Counted from the first letter of the stretch, positions 28,128 to 37,937 are shown. The stretch: DNA of 64,000 nt from Leptolyngbya sp. CCY15150 (GCF_016888135.1 NZ_JACSWB010000207.1:310001-374000), one strand, 5' to 3'. Program-made: numbers and translations. Notes: generated from the sequence alone by a model not told the origin.

Positions 28128-29474
28128 ATGACCTCAGCGATGCTCACCCGCTCCGATGATTTTTTAAATGCGATCGCCGGCATTGAGACCATTCAAGATG
28201 CCAACCAAATCTTGAAGCTATCTCAGGACTACTACACCTTTAGCCCTGTATTACAGCCCTTACTCACCGGCAAGGTGGGAGATTTGGTAGTCAGACCAGC
28301 GAATGAGGCCGAGGTGCTGCGGGTGGCGCAAGCTTGCGTTCAGTTCAGCATTCCGCTGACAGTGCGGGGAGCAGGCACGGGCAACTATGGGCAATGTGTT
28401 CCCCTAGAAGGGGGCGTGATTTTAGACATGACCCGAATGCAGGCGGTGCGCTGGATTCAGCCAGGGATGGCCTGTGTGGAACCGGGGGTGAAGATGGCCA
28501 TGCTCGACAAGCAGGCGCGGGAGACCGGGTGGGAATTGCGCATGGTGCCCTCCACCTACCGCACCGCAACGGTGGGTGGCTTCATTGCCGGTGGCAGTGG
28601 CGGCATCGGGTCGATTACCTACGGACAATTGCGCGATCGCGGCAACCTCCAGGCTCTGCGCGTGGTGACCATGGAGGATACGCCCCGCGTGGTGGAGCTA
28701 CGGGGCGATGATGTGCAGAAAGTGAATCATGCCTACGGCACCAACGGCATCATCACCCAGTTAGAGGTGCCCTTGGGGCCTGCCTATCCCTGGATGGATT
28801 GTATGGTCACCTTTCCAGACTTCATGACGGCGGCCCGCTTTGGCCAGGCCCTTGGAGATGCTGATGGCATTATCAAAAAGCTAATCACCATTTGCGCCTG
28901 GCCGATTCCCAGCTACTTCACCGCTCTACGCCAGGCCTTGCCCGAGGGGCAGCATGGCGCATTGCTGATCATTGCTGAATCTAGCCTAGAGCCTCTCACC
29001 GCCTTGATTGCTGAGTTTGGCGGCACCCTGGCCTACCAAAAAGGCGCAAAAGATGCGGGGAAGGGAGCGGTGTTGATGGAATATACCTGGAATCACACCA
29101 CTCTCCATGCCCGGAATGTGGATGCCTCCCTCACCTATCTGCAAACTCTCTTCCCTTGGGATCCCAAGCTGTCCATGGTGGAGCATATGTACCATCACTT
29201 TGGGGATGAGGTGATGATGCATCTCGAATTTATTCGGGTGAACGGGAAGGTGATTCCTGCTGCTCTGCAACTGGTGCGCTATACCACCACTGAGCGACTG
29301 CAGGAGATTATTCAGTATCATGAAGCGCAGGGAGCCTTTATTGCCAATCCTCATACCTATATTTTGGAAGATGGGGGACGGAAAACGGCCGATCCTGTGC
29401 AACTGGCCTTCAAGCGACAGATGGATCCCTACGGTCTCTTGAATCCAGGCAAGATGAAGGCCTGGACGCAGTAG
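28128..29474 (+). CDS. FAD-binding oxidoreductase (GlcD/BBE-like)
   Basis: 448-aa cytosolic flavoprotein with a PCMH-type FAD domain. VVRPANEAEVLRVAQACVQF and LTVRGAGTGNYGQ form the FAD pyrophosphate region, followed by GVILDMTRM, VEPGVKMAML and ATVGGFIAGGSGGIGSITYG. The C-terminal cap ends with the usual PYGLLNPGKMKAW motif. Substrate unknown; relatives include glycolate/lactate dehydrogenase subunits. The ATG at 28128 is chosen, with 28140 as an alternative; the frame extends upstream only to a TTG. Confidence 0.85.
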   Translation: MTSAMLTRSDDFLNAIAGIETIQDANQILKLSQDYYTFSPVLQPLLTGKVGDLVVRPANEAEVLRVAQACVQFSIPLTVRGAGTGNYGQCVPLEGGVILDMTRMQAVRWIQPGMACVEPGVKMAMLDKQARETGWELRMVPSTYRTATVGGFIAGGSGGIGSITYGQLRDRGNLQALRVVTMEDTPRVVELRGDDVQKVNHAYGTNGIITQLEVPLGPAYPWMDCMVTFPDFMTAARFGQALGDADGIIKKLITICAWPIPSYFTALRQALPEGQHGALLIIAESSLEPLTALIAEFGGTLAYQKGAKDAGKGAVLMEYTWNHTTLHARNVDASLTYLQTLFPWDPKLSMVEHMYHHFGDEVMMHLEFIRVNGKVIPAALQLVRYTTTERLQEIIQYHEAQGAFIANPHTYILEDGGRKTADPVQLAFKRQMDPYGLLNPGKMKAWTQ

Positions 29475-29599
29475 GGGCGATCGCCAGCCACAGGAGTGGG
29501 CAACGTCTAGGGGTGGGGTGAGGTCTACGCATACAACGATGTAGTTACGACGCTGTAATGACAACGCTGTGCATCTTTACCTTGTTGAGTTCTTAAACC

Positions 29600-30505
29600 A
29601 TGAACCAAATCTCATCCCAAGCATGGCGATGTGTGCAAACATTGACCGGACATTCCGCCTGGGTTAGAGCCCTAGCCCTCGATCCTCAAGGCCAATGGTT
29701 GGTTAGCGGTAGTGGCGACAAAACGGTGAAACTTTGGTCTCTGAAAACGGGCGAGTTAGCGCGATCGCTGGAGGGGCATGAAGCATGGGTGCGGGATGTG
29801 GCCATTAGCTACGATGGCACCCGCGTGGCCAGTTGCAGCAATGATAAAACCGTGCGCCTTTGGCAACCGGCAACCGGTAGCCTAGAGAGCGTTCTCACCG
29901 GCCATGGAGACTGGGTGCGATCGGTGATCTTCATCCCCGGCGATCGGGCGATCGCGACGGCGAGCCACGACAAAACCATTCGCCTATGGAAACTGGCAAC
30001 CGGCAGCCTACACCGCACCTTGCAGGGCCATGACCACTGGGTGCTGTCCTTAGCGGTAAACCCCAAGCAGCCGATGCTGGTCAGCGGTAGCCATGACCAG
30101 ACTTTGGGCATGTGGACACTCAGCAGTCGTAAACCGGTGCGCTTCCTGTCAGGGCACCAGGGGGAAGTGCTGTCGGTCTGTGTCAGTCCCGACGGAAAAG
30201 CGATCGCCAGCGGTAGCGCCGACAACACCATTCGCCTGTGGGACTGGGATACGGGGCAGGTGATCTACACCTTGGATACCCACAATCAATCTGTCAACTC
30301 GGTAGCCTTTAGCCGAGATGGTCGCCTTTTGGTGAGTGCCAGCAGCGATCGCACCATTCGCCTCTGGGATGCCCGCACCGGCAGCTTGCTGCATGTGATG
30401 AGTGATCATGATAGTTGGGTTTGGTCGGCGGTGTTTGCGCCCTTCAGCAACCTCCTAGCCAGTGGCTGCTGGGACGGGCAGATTAAGCTATGGCAGGCAA
30501 CCTAG
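29600..30505 (+). CDS. WD40 repeat protein, single seven-bladed propeller
   Basis: 301 aa consisting almost entirely of seven WD40 repeats, each of the form LxGHxxWVxxxAxxxxGxxxxSxSxDKTxRLWxxxTG. Examples are LTGHSAWVRALALDPQG and LDTHNQSVNSVAFSRDG. No kinase, NACHT or other effector domain precedes the propeller, unlike many cyanobacterial WD40 proteins. It is probably a cytosolic scaffold whose partner is unknown. It stands alone, 125 bp after the oxidoreductase. Confidence 0.9.
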   Translation: MNQISSQAWRCVQTLTGHSAWVRALALDPQGQWLVSGSGDKTVKLWSLKTGELARSLEGHEAWVRDVAISYDGTRVASCSNDKTVRLWQPATGSLESVLTGHGDWVRSVIFIPGDRAIATASHDKTIRLWKLATGSLHRTLQGHDHWVLSLAVNPKQPMLVSGSHDQTLGMWTLSSRKPVRFLSGHQGEVLSVCVSPDGKAIASGSADNTIRLWDWDTGQVIYTLDTHNQSVNSVAFSRDGRLLVSASSDRTIRLWDARTGSLLHVMSDHDSWVWSAVFAPFSNLLASGCWDGQIKLWQAT

Positions 30506-30727
30506 GAGATCACTAGGGACGATGCTAGGAAACAGCAGACAAGGGTACGCCATTCGGGGGAGCCCATTGGGTGGAGGTGCAATTCAGCCATTGGGCGATC
30601 GCATTCCACCCCAATTCTTGCTAAGACTGTAAAAGGGTTACTCTGCCACCCCTAGATTACGCAACATCATCTGCCTAAGACCAGTGCAACCTGTTTTTCT
30701 ATTTTGGCTACCTAGGATCAATCCTTT

Positions 30728-32491
30728 ATGAGTCCGATTCCCTACAAGCTTCAGCCTCACGATACGCTGTGTTTTGTTCACGTGCCCAAAACCGCAGGAA
30801 CCACCCTCATCTCCCTGCTAGACGCCAAGTTCCACCATCAAGACATTTGTCCATCTCAGCTTTGGTGTCACCTGGCCACCGCTCCGTTCCTTTCCTCAAA
30901 CTATCGGTTAATTCGCGGTCATTTCACCTGGGATGACTACACCCAATATGTGGCATCCCCCGTATTTATTTCCATGTTTCGAGATCCCGTGCAGCGCACT
31001 ATCTCGGAATACAATTTCATGAACGACTACCCCGATTCATGGAAACATCAGCAAGAACACGTAGACGCCGTCTATCAGTTCAAGCATCAGGCTGGCGTGG
31101 CCCTCGAAACCAGAATTAAGCTACAGCAGCGAGCGATCGCCACCGATCTAGACAGCTTTGTGCGCGATCCCTTCGTGCAAGAGGCCATGCGCGACCCCCA
31201 CCTGCGAGCCATGGCCACCGCCACCACCGATGCCAGCCAGGCCCCCACGGAAAATCTGCTTGATATTGCCACAAAACGCCTTGACGATCTGGTCTTTTTT
31301 GGCATCTTGGAGGATTTTCGGGCGTCCATGGCGCTGCTGTCCTACAGCTTTGGCTGGTATCCAATTGTGCAATACCAGAAGCTGATGATTGCCAAGACAT
31401 CCGACTACCTCCAAGGTGTATCGAGCGGTACCCTCGACTGCCTGCGCGACATGAACCAGGGCGATCTGGTTCTCTACGATCGTGCCGTTGAGCAGTTTCG
31501 CGATCGCTTCCGCCAGATGCAGACCACCCTCGAAGCCACCTACGGATCGCCAGACTCCCAAACCCAGACGGCTCCAGAGTCTTGGCTAGAGCGTCATTAC
31601 ATCGACTGCTACACCGCTCACCAGCACACCAAAATCCATCAGCTTGACCTCACCTTTGACCAACCGATTTCCGGCACCGGCTGGCATTTGCGCGAGGGCA
31701 ATGCGGACACCGATACGCTCTTCCGCTGGACTGGCCCTGCTACGGAATCTACCCTGGATCTACCCCTGGCCAGCGGCCAGGATCTCACCCTGCGCATGAA
31801 GGTCGTCGGCGGCATTACGCCAGAGGTCGTCAATGGTCTGACCCTCACCGTGGGCGATCGCCCCATTCCGCTCACCAAGGTCTGTCATGTTCAAGATGAC
31901 GGTCTATTTCTGGTGATCTACCAAGGCACCATTCCCCAAAGCGTGATTGAGAGCGATCGCCCCTTCACCCGCCTGCGCTTCCAGGTGCCGCGTACGCAAT
32001 CCCTGCAATCCTTGGATCCTAGCAATCCCGACTACCGCCCCGTAGGGCTGGCCGTGAACCAGATCCGCCTTAGCCCCAGGGTCGAACCGTTAGCCGAGGG
32101 CGATCGCCCCTTCTTGTTTCCTCTAGATGACGTGTATTGGCGAGAAACGGCGCAGTTTGTTCGTCAGCACTGGCTCACGAGCGAAAAAATTGTTGCCCCC
32201 ATAGAATTCGCCGAGTATTTTCCAGGGCAACTGACGCCCTATCTACACATCGTGAAAGAGCCGATGGGCCCTACCCAGTGGGTGATTATCCATAAAGGAC
32301 AGATATCCTCCCTACCGCTGCATCTGTTTTCCGCGATGAAGACTTGGACACTAGTCTTTGCCAACCCGGTGTTCGCCGTCCTCACCGCCCATGAAAACTG
32401 GAACGCGTTAGACCCCGCCAACCATGCCGACGCCAACGCCTATCACCAAGCCGTCCTGGCAAGGTTGGAGTCTGCAGCGATCGCTCCCTAA
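30728..32491 (+). CDS. Sulfotransferase-family protein with a large unassigned C-terminal region
   Basis: 587 aa. The N-terminal third is a sulfotransferase: PAPS 5'-phosphosulfate loop FVHVPKTAGTTLISLL (residues 15-30) and the 3'-phosphate motif FISMFRDPVQRTISEYNFM near residue 80. This is the family 2 type that modifies carbohydrates. Residues about 290-587 have no motif I recognise; they look beta-rich (LTLRMKVVGG, LTLTVGDRPIPLTKV) and may bind or position a glycan. It overlaps the convergent glycosyltransferase gene at the stop codons. A role in sulfated extracellular polysaccharide is inferred from the neighbour. Confidence 0.75.
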   Translation: MSPIPYKLQPHDTLCFVHVPKTAGTTLISLLDAKFHHQDICPSQLWCHLATAPFLSSNYRLIRGHFTWDDYTQYVASPVFISMFRDPVQRTISEYNFMNDYPDSWKHQQEHVDAVYQFKHQAGVALETRIKLQQRAIATDLDSFVRDPFVQEAMRDPHLRAMATATTDASQAPTENLLDIATKRLDDLVFFGILEDFRASMALLSYSFGWYPIVQYQKLMIAKTSDYLQGVSSGTLDCLRDMNQGDLVLYDRAVEQFRDRFRQMQTTLEATYGSPDSQTQTAPESWLERHYIDCYTAHQHTKIHQLDLTFDQPISGTGWHLREGNADTDTLFRWTGPATESTLDLPLASGQDLTLRMKVVGGITPEVVNGLTLTVGDRPIPLTKVCHVQDDGLFLVIYQGTIPQSVIESDRPFTRLRFQVPRTQSLQSLDPSNPDYRPVGLAVNQIRLSPRVEPLAEGDRPFLFPLDDVYWRETAQFVRQHWLTSEKIVAPIEFAEYFPGQLTPYLHIVKEPMGPTQWVIIHKGQISSLPLHLFSAMKTWTLVFANPVFAVLTAHENWNALDPANHADANAYHQAVLARLESAAIAP

Positions 32492-33822
32492 AGCACGAGC
32501 TGGTAGGCCTGCTGCAGACGTTCGTTATAGCGCTCTAGGCTAAACCGCTCTGCATTTTGCCTGCCAGCTTTGGCTAGATCCTTTTGCAAGGCTTCGTCGC
32601 CCAAGAGTTGGGATAGCTTCTGCTCAATATCCGACACACTGTAGGGGTCTACATAAAGCGCCGCTTCCCCGCAAACCTCCGGCAGCGACGACACGTTGGA
32701 GGTGATGACCGGACAACCAAAGGACATGGCCTCCAGCGGCGGGAGCCCAAAGCCTTCGTATAGCGAAGGAAATGCTAGGCAGGTTGCCCCGGCGTAGAGA
32801 TGGCGCAGATCTTCCGTGGTGACATAATCGAGAATACGAAACTTTGCTTTGGCTACGTCTACCCCAAAAATGGTGTCGATCGCGCCGATTTCGTTTTCCC
32901 ACAGCCAGCCTCGCTTACCCACAATCACAAACTGCGTATCGGTTTCTAACCGAGCATAGGCATCAATCAACCGGCCCAGATTTTTCTTGGGTTCGATCGC
33001 CCCCACAAACAAAATGTAGTTTTTATGCTCAATGCGAAACCGTTTGATATAGCGCTGGATCTCTTCCGGTGTTTTATCTAACGGCTCCAGGGCAATGGGC
33101 TGATACGTTACCTGAATCTTATCGGGATGGACATCGAATAAATCCACCATATCTCGCTTGGAATGTTCAGATACGGTAACGACTAGAGCAGAATCCTTGA
33201 GACAGCGTTTCACAACCTTATAAAACAGCCGCTTATTGTCCAAGGTGGTATAGGGCAAGCGCAGGGGAATCAGATCGTGGATGGTGGTGATTTTCTTGGC
33301 ACCGGGCACCGTCATCGGCAGGGTATAGGTGGCGTGGAAAATATCAACCTTCTTCGGCAATGTGACGCCCATGGCAAGCCCTAGACGGAATAGAGCAGAG
33401 GCCGTTCGGTAGCAGCCAGGCAGGTTATAGGTTCCTGTAATATCCAGCAAATTCGTGATTGAGGCCATAAAACTACCCCGCACAGAGCCACGTATTACCA
33501 CCTGCCCTACATCAATCGGGCGGGCAGTAAACGACTGGTGGCTAAGGGTGCGGCCAACATCCAGCATCAAGCGGGCCGATCGCTTCAGATAAGATCCATC
33601 TAAATATCGATGGGGGCCTTCATTTACATCAAAGAATAAGACCTCCTCCAAGGATGCATCTTTTAAGCTAGGAATATTACGCCCATAGAGCACGTTGACG
33701 TCTGCGCCTAGGTCTTTGAGCGATCGCACCAAGCTAATCCCATAGGTTTTGATGCCAGTTCCTTGGCTGAGTTGCAGGTTATAACCATCAACTAAAACAT
33801 TCACTCCCGCTAAGTTGCTCAT
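32488..33822 (-). CDS. Glycosyltransferase family 4 protein
   Basis: 444-aa GT-B retaining glycosyltransferase. The C-terminal nucleotide-sugar domain shows [24 protein letters not shown], then [43 protein letters not shown] with the E-x7-E motif. The N-terminal acceptor domain ends in the [16 protein letters not shown] segment. It is likely cytosolic, assembling extracellular or lipopolysaccharide glycans. It is convergent with the sulfotransferase gene; the sequence CTAA holds both stop codons. Acceptor and donor are unknown. Confidence 0.88.
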   Translation of the reverse strand: MSNLAGVNVLVDGYNLQLSQGTGIKTYGISLVRSLKDLGADVNVLYGRNIPSLKDASLEEVLFFDVNEGPHRYLDGSYLKRSARLMLDVGRTLSHQSFTARPIDVGQVVIRGSVRGSFMASITNLLDITGTYNLPGCYRTASALFRLGLAMGVTLPKKVDIFHATYTLPMTVPGAKKITTIHDLIPLRLPYTTLDNKRLFYKVVKRCLKDSALVVTVSEHSKRDMVDLFDVHPDKIQVTYQPIALEPLDKTPEEIQRYIKRFRIEHKNYILFVGAIEPKKNLGRLIDAYARLETDTQFVIVGKRGWLWENEIGAIDTIFGVDVAKAKFRILDYVTTEDLRHLYAGATCLAFPSLYEGFGLPPLEAMSFGCPVITSNVSSLPEVCGEAALYVDPYSVSDIEQKLSQLLGDEALQKDLAKAGRQNAERFSLERYNERLQQAYQLVL

Positions 33823-34348
33823 GGGTCTTGCCTATCAGTATTGCTGGTATAGAGTTGGAACATGGCCCTTTAGAACCTACCACGCCTCATCTTCACCTGT
33901 CAGAACGTTCCAGATGAAGGAGTATGTTCCCATCCATTGCTGAATCCGTTGTTGATCAGAGTCGGTTGGTTGAGCGGTAGGACGGTAGGACATAGAGTTC
34001 CGTCCGAGTGTAAAGCAGGTTTCTGAAAATGGGAGGATTTTGCAGGTTTTCGCCATCTTCCGTTAAAGCTTGATGAAGTCCAGCACGTTTCCGAGTGACC
34101 TAAGGCACACTGATGGAAGATTTGTTACCGATCATTTGGTGGACTGACCAACGTTGCGTTTCCTCACTCCCCAACGCTGCACCTTAAGGACTAGGCGAGC
34201 CGATTCCTGCTTCTCCTCTTCCTAAGGATCAACGGTTACGGTGCGAGGCGGCTAACGCTATGATTCCACCCTGTGTTCCCATCGTGGGTCAGTCCATCAG
34301 CCCAATATCTGTCCGGTCACCTGTTTGCATCGTACCGAGAGGAAACCC
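33823..34348. other. Divergent intergenic region (GT4 / M23 peptidase)
   Basis: 526 bp between divergently oriented genes, presumably holding both promoters. GAGAGGAAA precedes the M23 gene start. No small gene, RNA or repeat recognised. Confidence 0.4.
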
Positions 34349-35287
34349 ATGAAACTGACGACGCTTGGCACTACGTTTTTCAAAGCTAAACCGGTTCAAT
34401 CAACCCAGCTATCCGACACAGACAAGACGGCGATCGCTGCCAATACCACCCTCGACATTGTTGCCTATACCGAAGAAGCGGATCACTTCAACGTCCAGCT
34501 GGCGGCGGCTCTCCAGGGGCGCGATCGCTGGTATGTCTACGCCCCCCACGTTCGGATTGTGGATGCTGCCGCACCGCCGAAACTCAAGCTGCAGGTGATC
34601 GACAGTACGCTACTCAAGCTCAAGCCCATTCAGGGATCGGAGCTAGCCGACACCGAAAAGGCTGCCCTGCGTGGAGGCGTCGAACTTGGTCTGCTGGAGT
34701 ACAACGAAAACGAGATGAACCATTACCAGGTGAAGCTTGCCGAAGCGATCCAGGGGCAAGATACCTGGTATGTCTATGTGCCCCATGTGCGCGTGCTTGG
34801 GCAAGATGGCAAACCGGTGATTGTCCAGCGGGCGGCCATGGGCATTCCCTCCGACACCGGCTGGGCTTGGCCGATGAAGGGCACAAGCTGCGGCCCCAAG
34901 TGTGAATTTGGATTTGCCCGCGGACGCCTCCATGCGGGCGTAGACATTGGCGGCTACACCCCAGACGAATGCTACGCGGCCAGCGATGGAGTCGTTAAAA
35001 CCGTCAAAAATGACACCTCCGGGGCGGAGGGACGCGCCATTTACATCCAGCGAGCGGATGGTTGGCAGCATGTCTACTTCCACATGCGCTCCATTGCTGT
35101 AAAGCCGGGGCAAGCCGTGAAGCGCGGTCAATTGATTGGCATCCGGGGCGGGTCGGGATTCGACGGCGAAGGGCGCGAGATCGACGGCGGCGGCTATTCC
35201 ATTCACCTACATTTTGAAATCCGTAAGCCGGATGGGGAGCCGGTCGATCCACGGACTATCTTGCCTAAGGACAATAGCTGCCCCTAG
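34349..35287 (+). CDS. M23 metallopeptidase with two SH3-like repeats and no signal peptide
   Basis: 312 aa. Two homologous segments of about 58 residues precede the peptidase: one starts KPVQSTQLSDTDK and ends WYVYAPHVRI, the other starts KPIQGSELADTEK and ends WYVYVPHVRV. The C-terminal LytM/lysostaphin-type domain has zinc ligands in LHAGVDIGG (H, D) and YSIHLHFEI (HxH), with the catalytic His in VYFHM. It would cleave peptidoglycan cross-links. No hydrophobic N-terminal segment is visible from MKLTTLGTTFFKAKPVQ, so export is unexplained. GAGAGGAAA supports the ATG at 34349. Confidence 0.85.
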   Translation: MKLTTLGTTFFKAKPVQSTQLSDTDKTAIAANTTLDIVAYTEEADHFNVQLAAALQGRDRWYVYAPHVRIVDAAAPPKLKLQVIDSTLLKLKPIQGSELADTEKAALRGGVELGLLEYNENEMNHYQVKLAEAIQGQDTWYVYVPHVRVLGQDGKPVIVQRAAMGIPSDTGWAWPMKGTSCGPKCEFGFARGRLHAGVDIGGYTPDECYAASDGVVKTVKNDTSGAEGRAIYIQRADGWQHVYFHMRSIAVKPGQAVKRGQLIGIRGGSGFDGEGREIDGGGYSIHLHFEIRKPDGEPVDPRTILPKDNSCP

Positions 35288-35317
35288 GCTGAATCTAGGG
35301 CGATCGCTTTCCCACCC

Positions 35318-35362
35318 TCGAACCCTGTAGCGATCGCCCTCGGCAACCCCTACAGGGTTCGA
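35318..35362. repeat. Strong inverted repeat after the M23 gene
   Basis: Thirteen-base perfect stem TCGAACCCTGTAG/CTACAGGGTTCGA with a 19-base loop that carries a HIP1 core. There is no T-run on either side, so it is not a classic terminator; it could be a 3'-end stability element or a protein-binding palindrome. Confidence 0.7.
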
Positions 35363-35437
35363 TCCCTTGCCAGACGGCGGAGAAACCCGCATCATGTCGG
35401 TAAACTTGATGGAGTCTAGCTGAATCTCGTTGCATCT

Positions 35438-35740
35438 ATGGTGATTGCACTGCTCATTCTCTTGATTGGACTCTCGCCATCCATTGCCTCTTGGCTCGTC
35501 CTGCGCCGGGCCGATGCCCGTGCCCAGGCACGGCTGCAATTAGCCCTCGACTCGCTGGCATCTCGGGGGCTGCCATCCCTAGAACACCACCCCGATCGCC
35601 AGTATGTGGAAGGCTTGGGCTATGTGATGGGTGATATCAGTTGTCGTTTTAATGCGCGATCGCCCTATGTGCGCTGTGCCGTGAATCCTACCGGCCCCTG
35701 CCAGGATTGCCGCGCCTACGAATCGACACTGCTGGAGTAG
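35438..35740 (+). CDS. Small membrane-anchored cyanobacterial protein, DUF6464-like
   Basis: 100 aa. An N-terminal hydrophobic segment (MVIALLILLIGLSPSIASWLVL) is followed by a short helix and a Cys-rich C-terminal motif YVEGLGYVMGDISCRFNARSPYVRCAVNPTGPCQDC. Four Cys spaced C..C..C..C could bind a metal or form disulfides. The motif resembles a cyanobacteria-specific family that I recall as DUF6464; function unknown. It lies between two M23 peptidase genes on the same strand. Confidence 0.65.
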   Translation: MVIALLILLIGLSPSIASWLVLRRADARAQARLQLALDSLASRGLPSLEHHPDRQYVEGLGYVMGDISCRFNARSPYVRCAVNPTGPCQDCRAYESTLLE

Positions 35741-36104
35741 CCTCTAGCCCCCTGGGTGAACCAGAAGCGATCGCTCGGGAACTTTTGGGAGGACATCAAC
35801 GATCTACACCCAGGGGTTCTCGCCTGCCAACCGGATGATACCGAGATGCTCCTTGGAGTGTTACAGTTTGTGTTGTACTGCGATGATTCGCTAGGATAAT
35901 TCGAGATTATTCTTTGTCTTAACTCATTCACCTCCCCTGTGCTCGTCCCAAGGCTGGTATCCCCCAACCTAATGAACCGATAGTAGGACGATCGTTCGTC
36001 ATCCCATCGGTCATCATGCGGACAGATCAATATTTCTCTGAAATGAGAGATCAGGTGATACGTTCGATCGCGTTCTTCAGTGCTATGCCAAGTGATAATC
36101 CGCA
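35741..36104. other. Intergenic region upstream of the second M23 gene
   Basis: 364 bp, probably promoter and leader of the exported M23 peptidase. A frame on the opposite strand (35716-36138) lacks family features and is judged spurious. Nothing else recognised. Confidence 0.4.
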
Positions 36105-37454
36105 ATGACTCAGCGACGTTCTTTTCAGTCTGTTTCATCTAGCCTGATTCAATGGACTCCCCAGCGCGTGGGTGCCGCTTGCCTCATTGGCGGGGCAAGT
36201 CTTTTGGTCCACAGTGCAGCGATCGCCCAAACCGCTGCTGATCTCGATCCAGGCCTGGAGCTTGATTATTCCACCGAGGTGCAAGAGGTTCCTTCGGCCA
36301 ACGATCTGCTAGACTCTGTGCCCATGCCGGCTGAGCGCCCCGTCTCCGAAGCGCCTCAACCTGTCTACTCCAACACTCCGGATGTCATGTTTGAGGACAA
36401 TGGAGCTGATGTGTCAGCGCCCATGTCGGTTGATGACCTGATGCAAAGCCCACCTAGCTTGGCTGGCAGTGATATTGACACCGCCAATGACTACAACCTC
36501 GGCGCAACCTACGCCCCTGACCAGGTTGGCTCTGTTGTTCTATCCGAGCGCTCCACCGGCTGCCAAACGACCCTAGAACGCGGGCAAGACTTAGCGTCTC
36601 TATGTGCGCCGTCGGCTAGCAGCAGCGGGCAGTCGGTCAACCTTGGCCCCGTTTCAGTCGGGCCAGACGGCGTCAGCCTCAACCCCATCCCATCCTTCGA
36701 CAACTTTTACAACGTTACGACTCGCCCCATCAGCCAGCCTAGCAATGGCGATCGCAGCCTGCTTTTCCCCCTTTCCATTCCAGCTCCCATTACCTCCCTC
36801 TTTGGCTGGCGGCAGCATCCCATCTTCGGCGATGCTCGCTTCCACTCAGGGATTGACCTAGGAGCGCCCATGGGAGCGCCGGTGGTGGCAGCCTTTAGTG
36901 GACAAGTGGTCACCGCTGAGTTTCTTCAAGGCTATGGGTTGACCGTCGTTTTGACGCACAACGACGGCACCCAGGAAACCCTCTATGCCCACCTATCCGA
37001 AATCTTTGTGAAGCCGGGCGATACGGTGGCCCAGGGTGATGTGGTGGGACGGGTTGGCAGCACCGGCAACTCCACCGGCCCTCACCTGCACTTTGAAGTA
37101 CGCGAGCTAGAAAACGGTACTTGGGTCACCCTCAACCCAGCAGGATCGTTACAAGTCGCGCTCAACAACTTCGTCAATGGTTTTGATGGTCTGCAAGTGG
37201 CCCAAACCTGGTCGAAGACAGGGCTTCAGGCTGGATTAGCGCGATCGGAGAAACATCACGAGATCTGGATGCCCCTGGCAGTCCAAGTCGGCATGTTTGC
37301 CCCCGTTCCCCAAAAGCCAGACCTGATTCCACCGGAGCAGATGGAACGGGTGGTGGTCAGCAAGTCGATTCCTGGCAGTGAAGCGATGGTGAGCAGCGAT
37401 CGCCCTGAACTCTCCCCTGAACTGATCGTAAGCGATCGCTCTGATGACCGCTAG
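36105..37454 (+). CDS. Exported M23 family metallopeptidase
   Basis: 449 aa with a signal-like hydrophobic segment (VGAACLIGGASLLVHSAAIAQ, residues about 22-42), a long low-complexity acidic/Ser/Pro region, then a LytM domain. Zinc ligands are FHSGIDLGAPMG (H, D) and GPHLHFEVRE (HxH), with the catalytic His in LYAHLSEIF. It is likely a periplasmic peptidoglycan endopeptidase or an activator of an amidase, as in NlpD/EnvC relatives. A clear terminator follows. Confidence 0.88.
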   Translation: MTQRRSFQSVSSSLIQWTPQRVGAACLIGGASLLVHSAAIAQTAADLDPGLELDYSTEVQEVPSANDLLDSVPMPAERPVSEAPQPVYSNTPDVMFEDNGADVSAPMSVDDLMQSPPSLAGSDIDTANDYNLGATYAPDQVGSVVLSERSTGCQTTLERGQDLASLCAPSASSSGQSVNLGPVSVGPDGVSLNPIPSFDNFYNVTTRPISQPSNGDRSLLFPLSIPAPITSLFGWRQHPIFGDARFHSGIDLGAPMGAPVVAAFSGQVVTAEFLQGYGLTVVLTHNDGTQETLYAHLSEIFVKPGDTVAQGDVVGRVGSTGNSTGPHLHFEVRELENGTWVTLNPAGSLQVALNNFVNGFDGLQVAQTWSKTGLQAGLARSEKHHEIWMPLAVQVGMFAPVPQKPDLIPPEQMERVVVSKSIPGSEAMVSSDRPELSPELIVSDRSDDR

Positions 37455-37474
37455 ACGCTAAGGCTGAGGATAAG

Positions 37475-37514
37475 GGTCTGCCTGTTGAAGATGGAACGGG
37501 CAGACCTAGTTTTA
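37475..37514 (+). terminator. Intrinsic terminator after the exported M23 gene
   Basis: Perfect 8-bp stem GGTCTGCC/GGCAGACC followed by TAGTTTTA, 20 bp beyond the stop codon. It separates the peptidase from the toxin-antitoxin genes. Confidence 0.75.
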
Positions 37515-37583
37515 TGGGCCATAATGGCGATATAAGGCGTAAAAATCCTATTAGTACGCCTATCCTCAATGGGATGTGTGCCG

Positions 37584-37937
37584 ATGCAGGTTACTAAGTT
37601 ATCGATTTCCCTGTCGCAGTCTTTGCTGGCGTTTGTAGAAGACTATCAGCACAACCACGCTTTTAGCTCACACTCGCAGGTGATCGAAAAAGCACTGGAA
37701 CTGTTGCGTGAGCAAGAACTAAAAGCAACTCACATCCAGGTTGATGACACAACCCAACCCCAGAATGTAGCCATAGGCTGTGAGCCGACTATACCCACAC
37801 AGGCTCAGGAAACAATCTTGCAGCGGATGGGTGGTATGCCCAAACATCTACTCTCCACGGGAGGCTTATCCGATCGAGAGACCCGCCAAGCTCTCATCGC
37901 TGAAAGAATTCAGGCGCGCTATCAAGCTCGATCCTAA
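37584..37937 (+). CDS. Ribbon-helix-helix antitoxin of a VapBC-like pair
   Basis: 117 aa. The N-terminal RHH DNA-binding motif is VTKLSISLSQSLLAFVEDYQ with helix SHSQVIEKALELLREQEL. The variable tail (residues 60-117) would wrap the toxin and ends in RQALIAERIQARYQARS. It probably represses its own promoter. It overlaps the PIN-domain gene by one base (TAATG), the usual antitoxin-toxin coupling. An in-frame ATG at 37569 would add five residues. Confidence 0.8.
   Translation: MQVTKLSISLSQSLLAFVEDYQHNHAFSSHSQVIEKALELLREQELKATHIQVDDTTQPQNVAIGCEPTIPTQAQETILQRMGGMPKHLLSTGGLSDRETRQALIAERIQARYQARS

Noticed and set aside
28986-29564. 192-codon open frame on the minus strand
   Set aside because: Antisense to the FAD oxidoreductase; no ribosome binding site and no recognisable product.
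34643-35206. 187-codon open frame on the minus strand
   Set aside because: Antisense to the M23 peptidase, which has intact zinc ligands on the plus strand.
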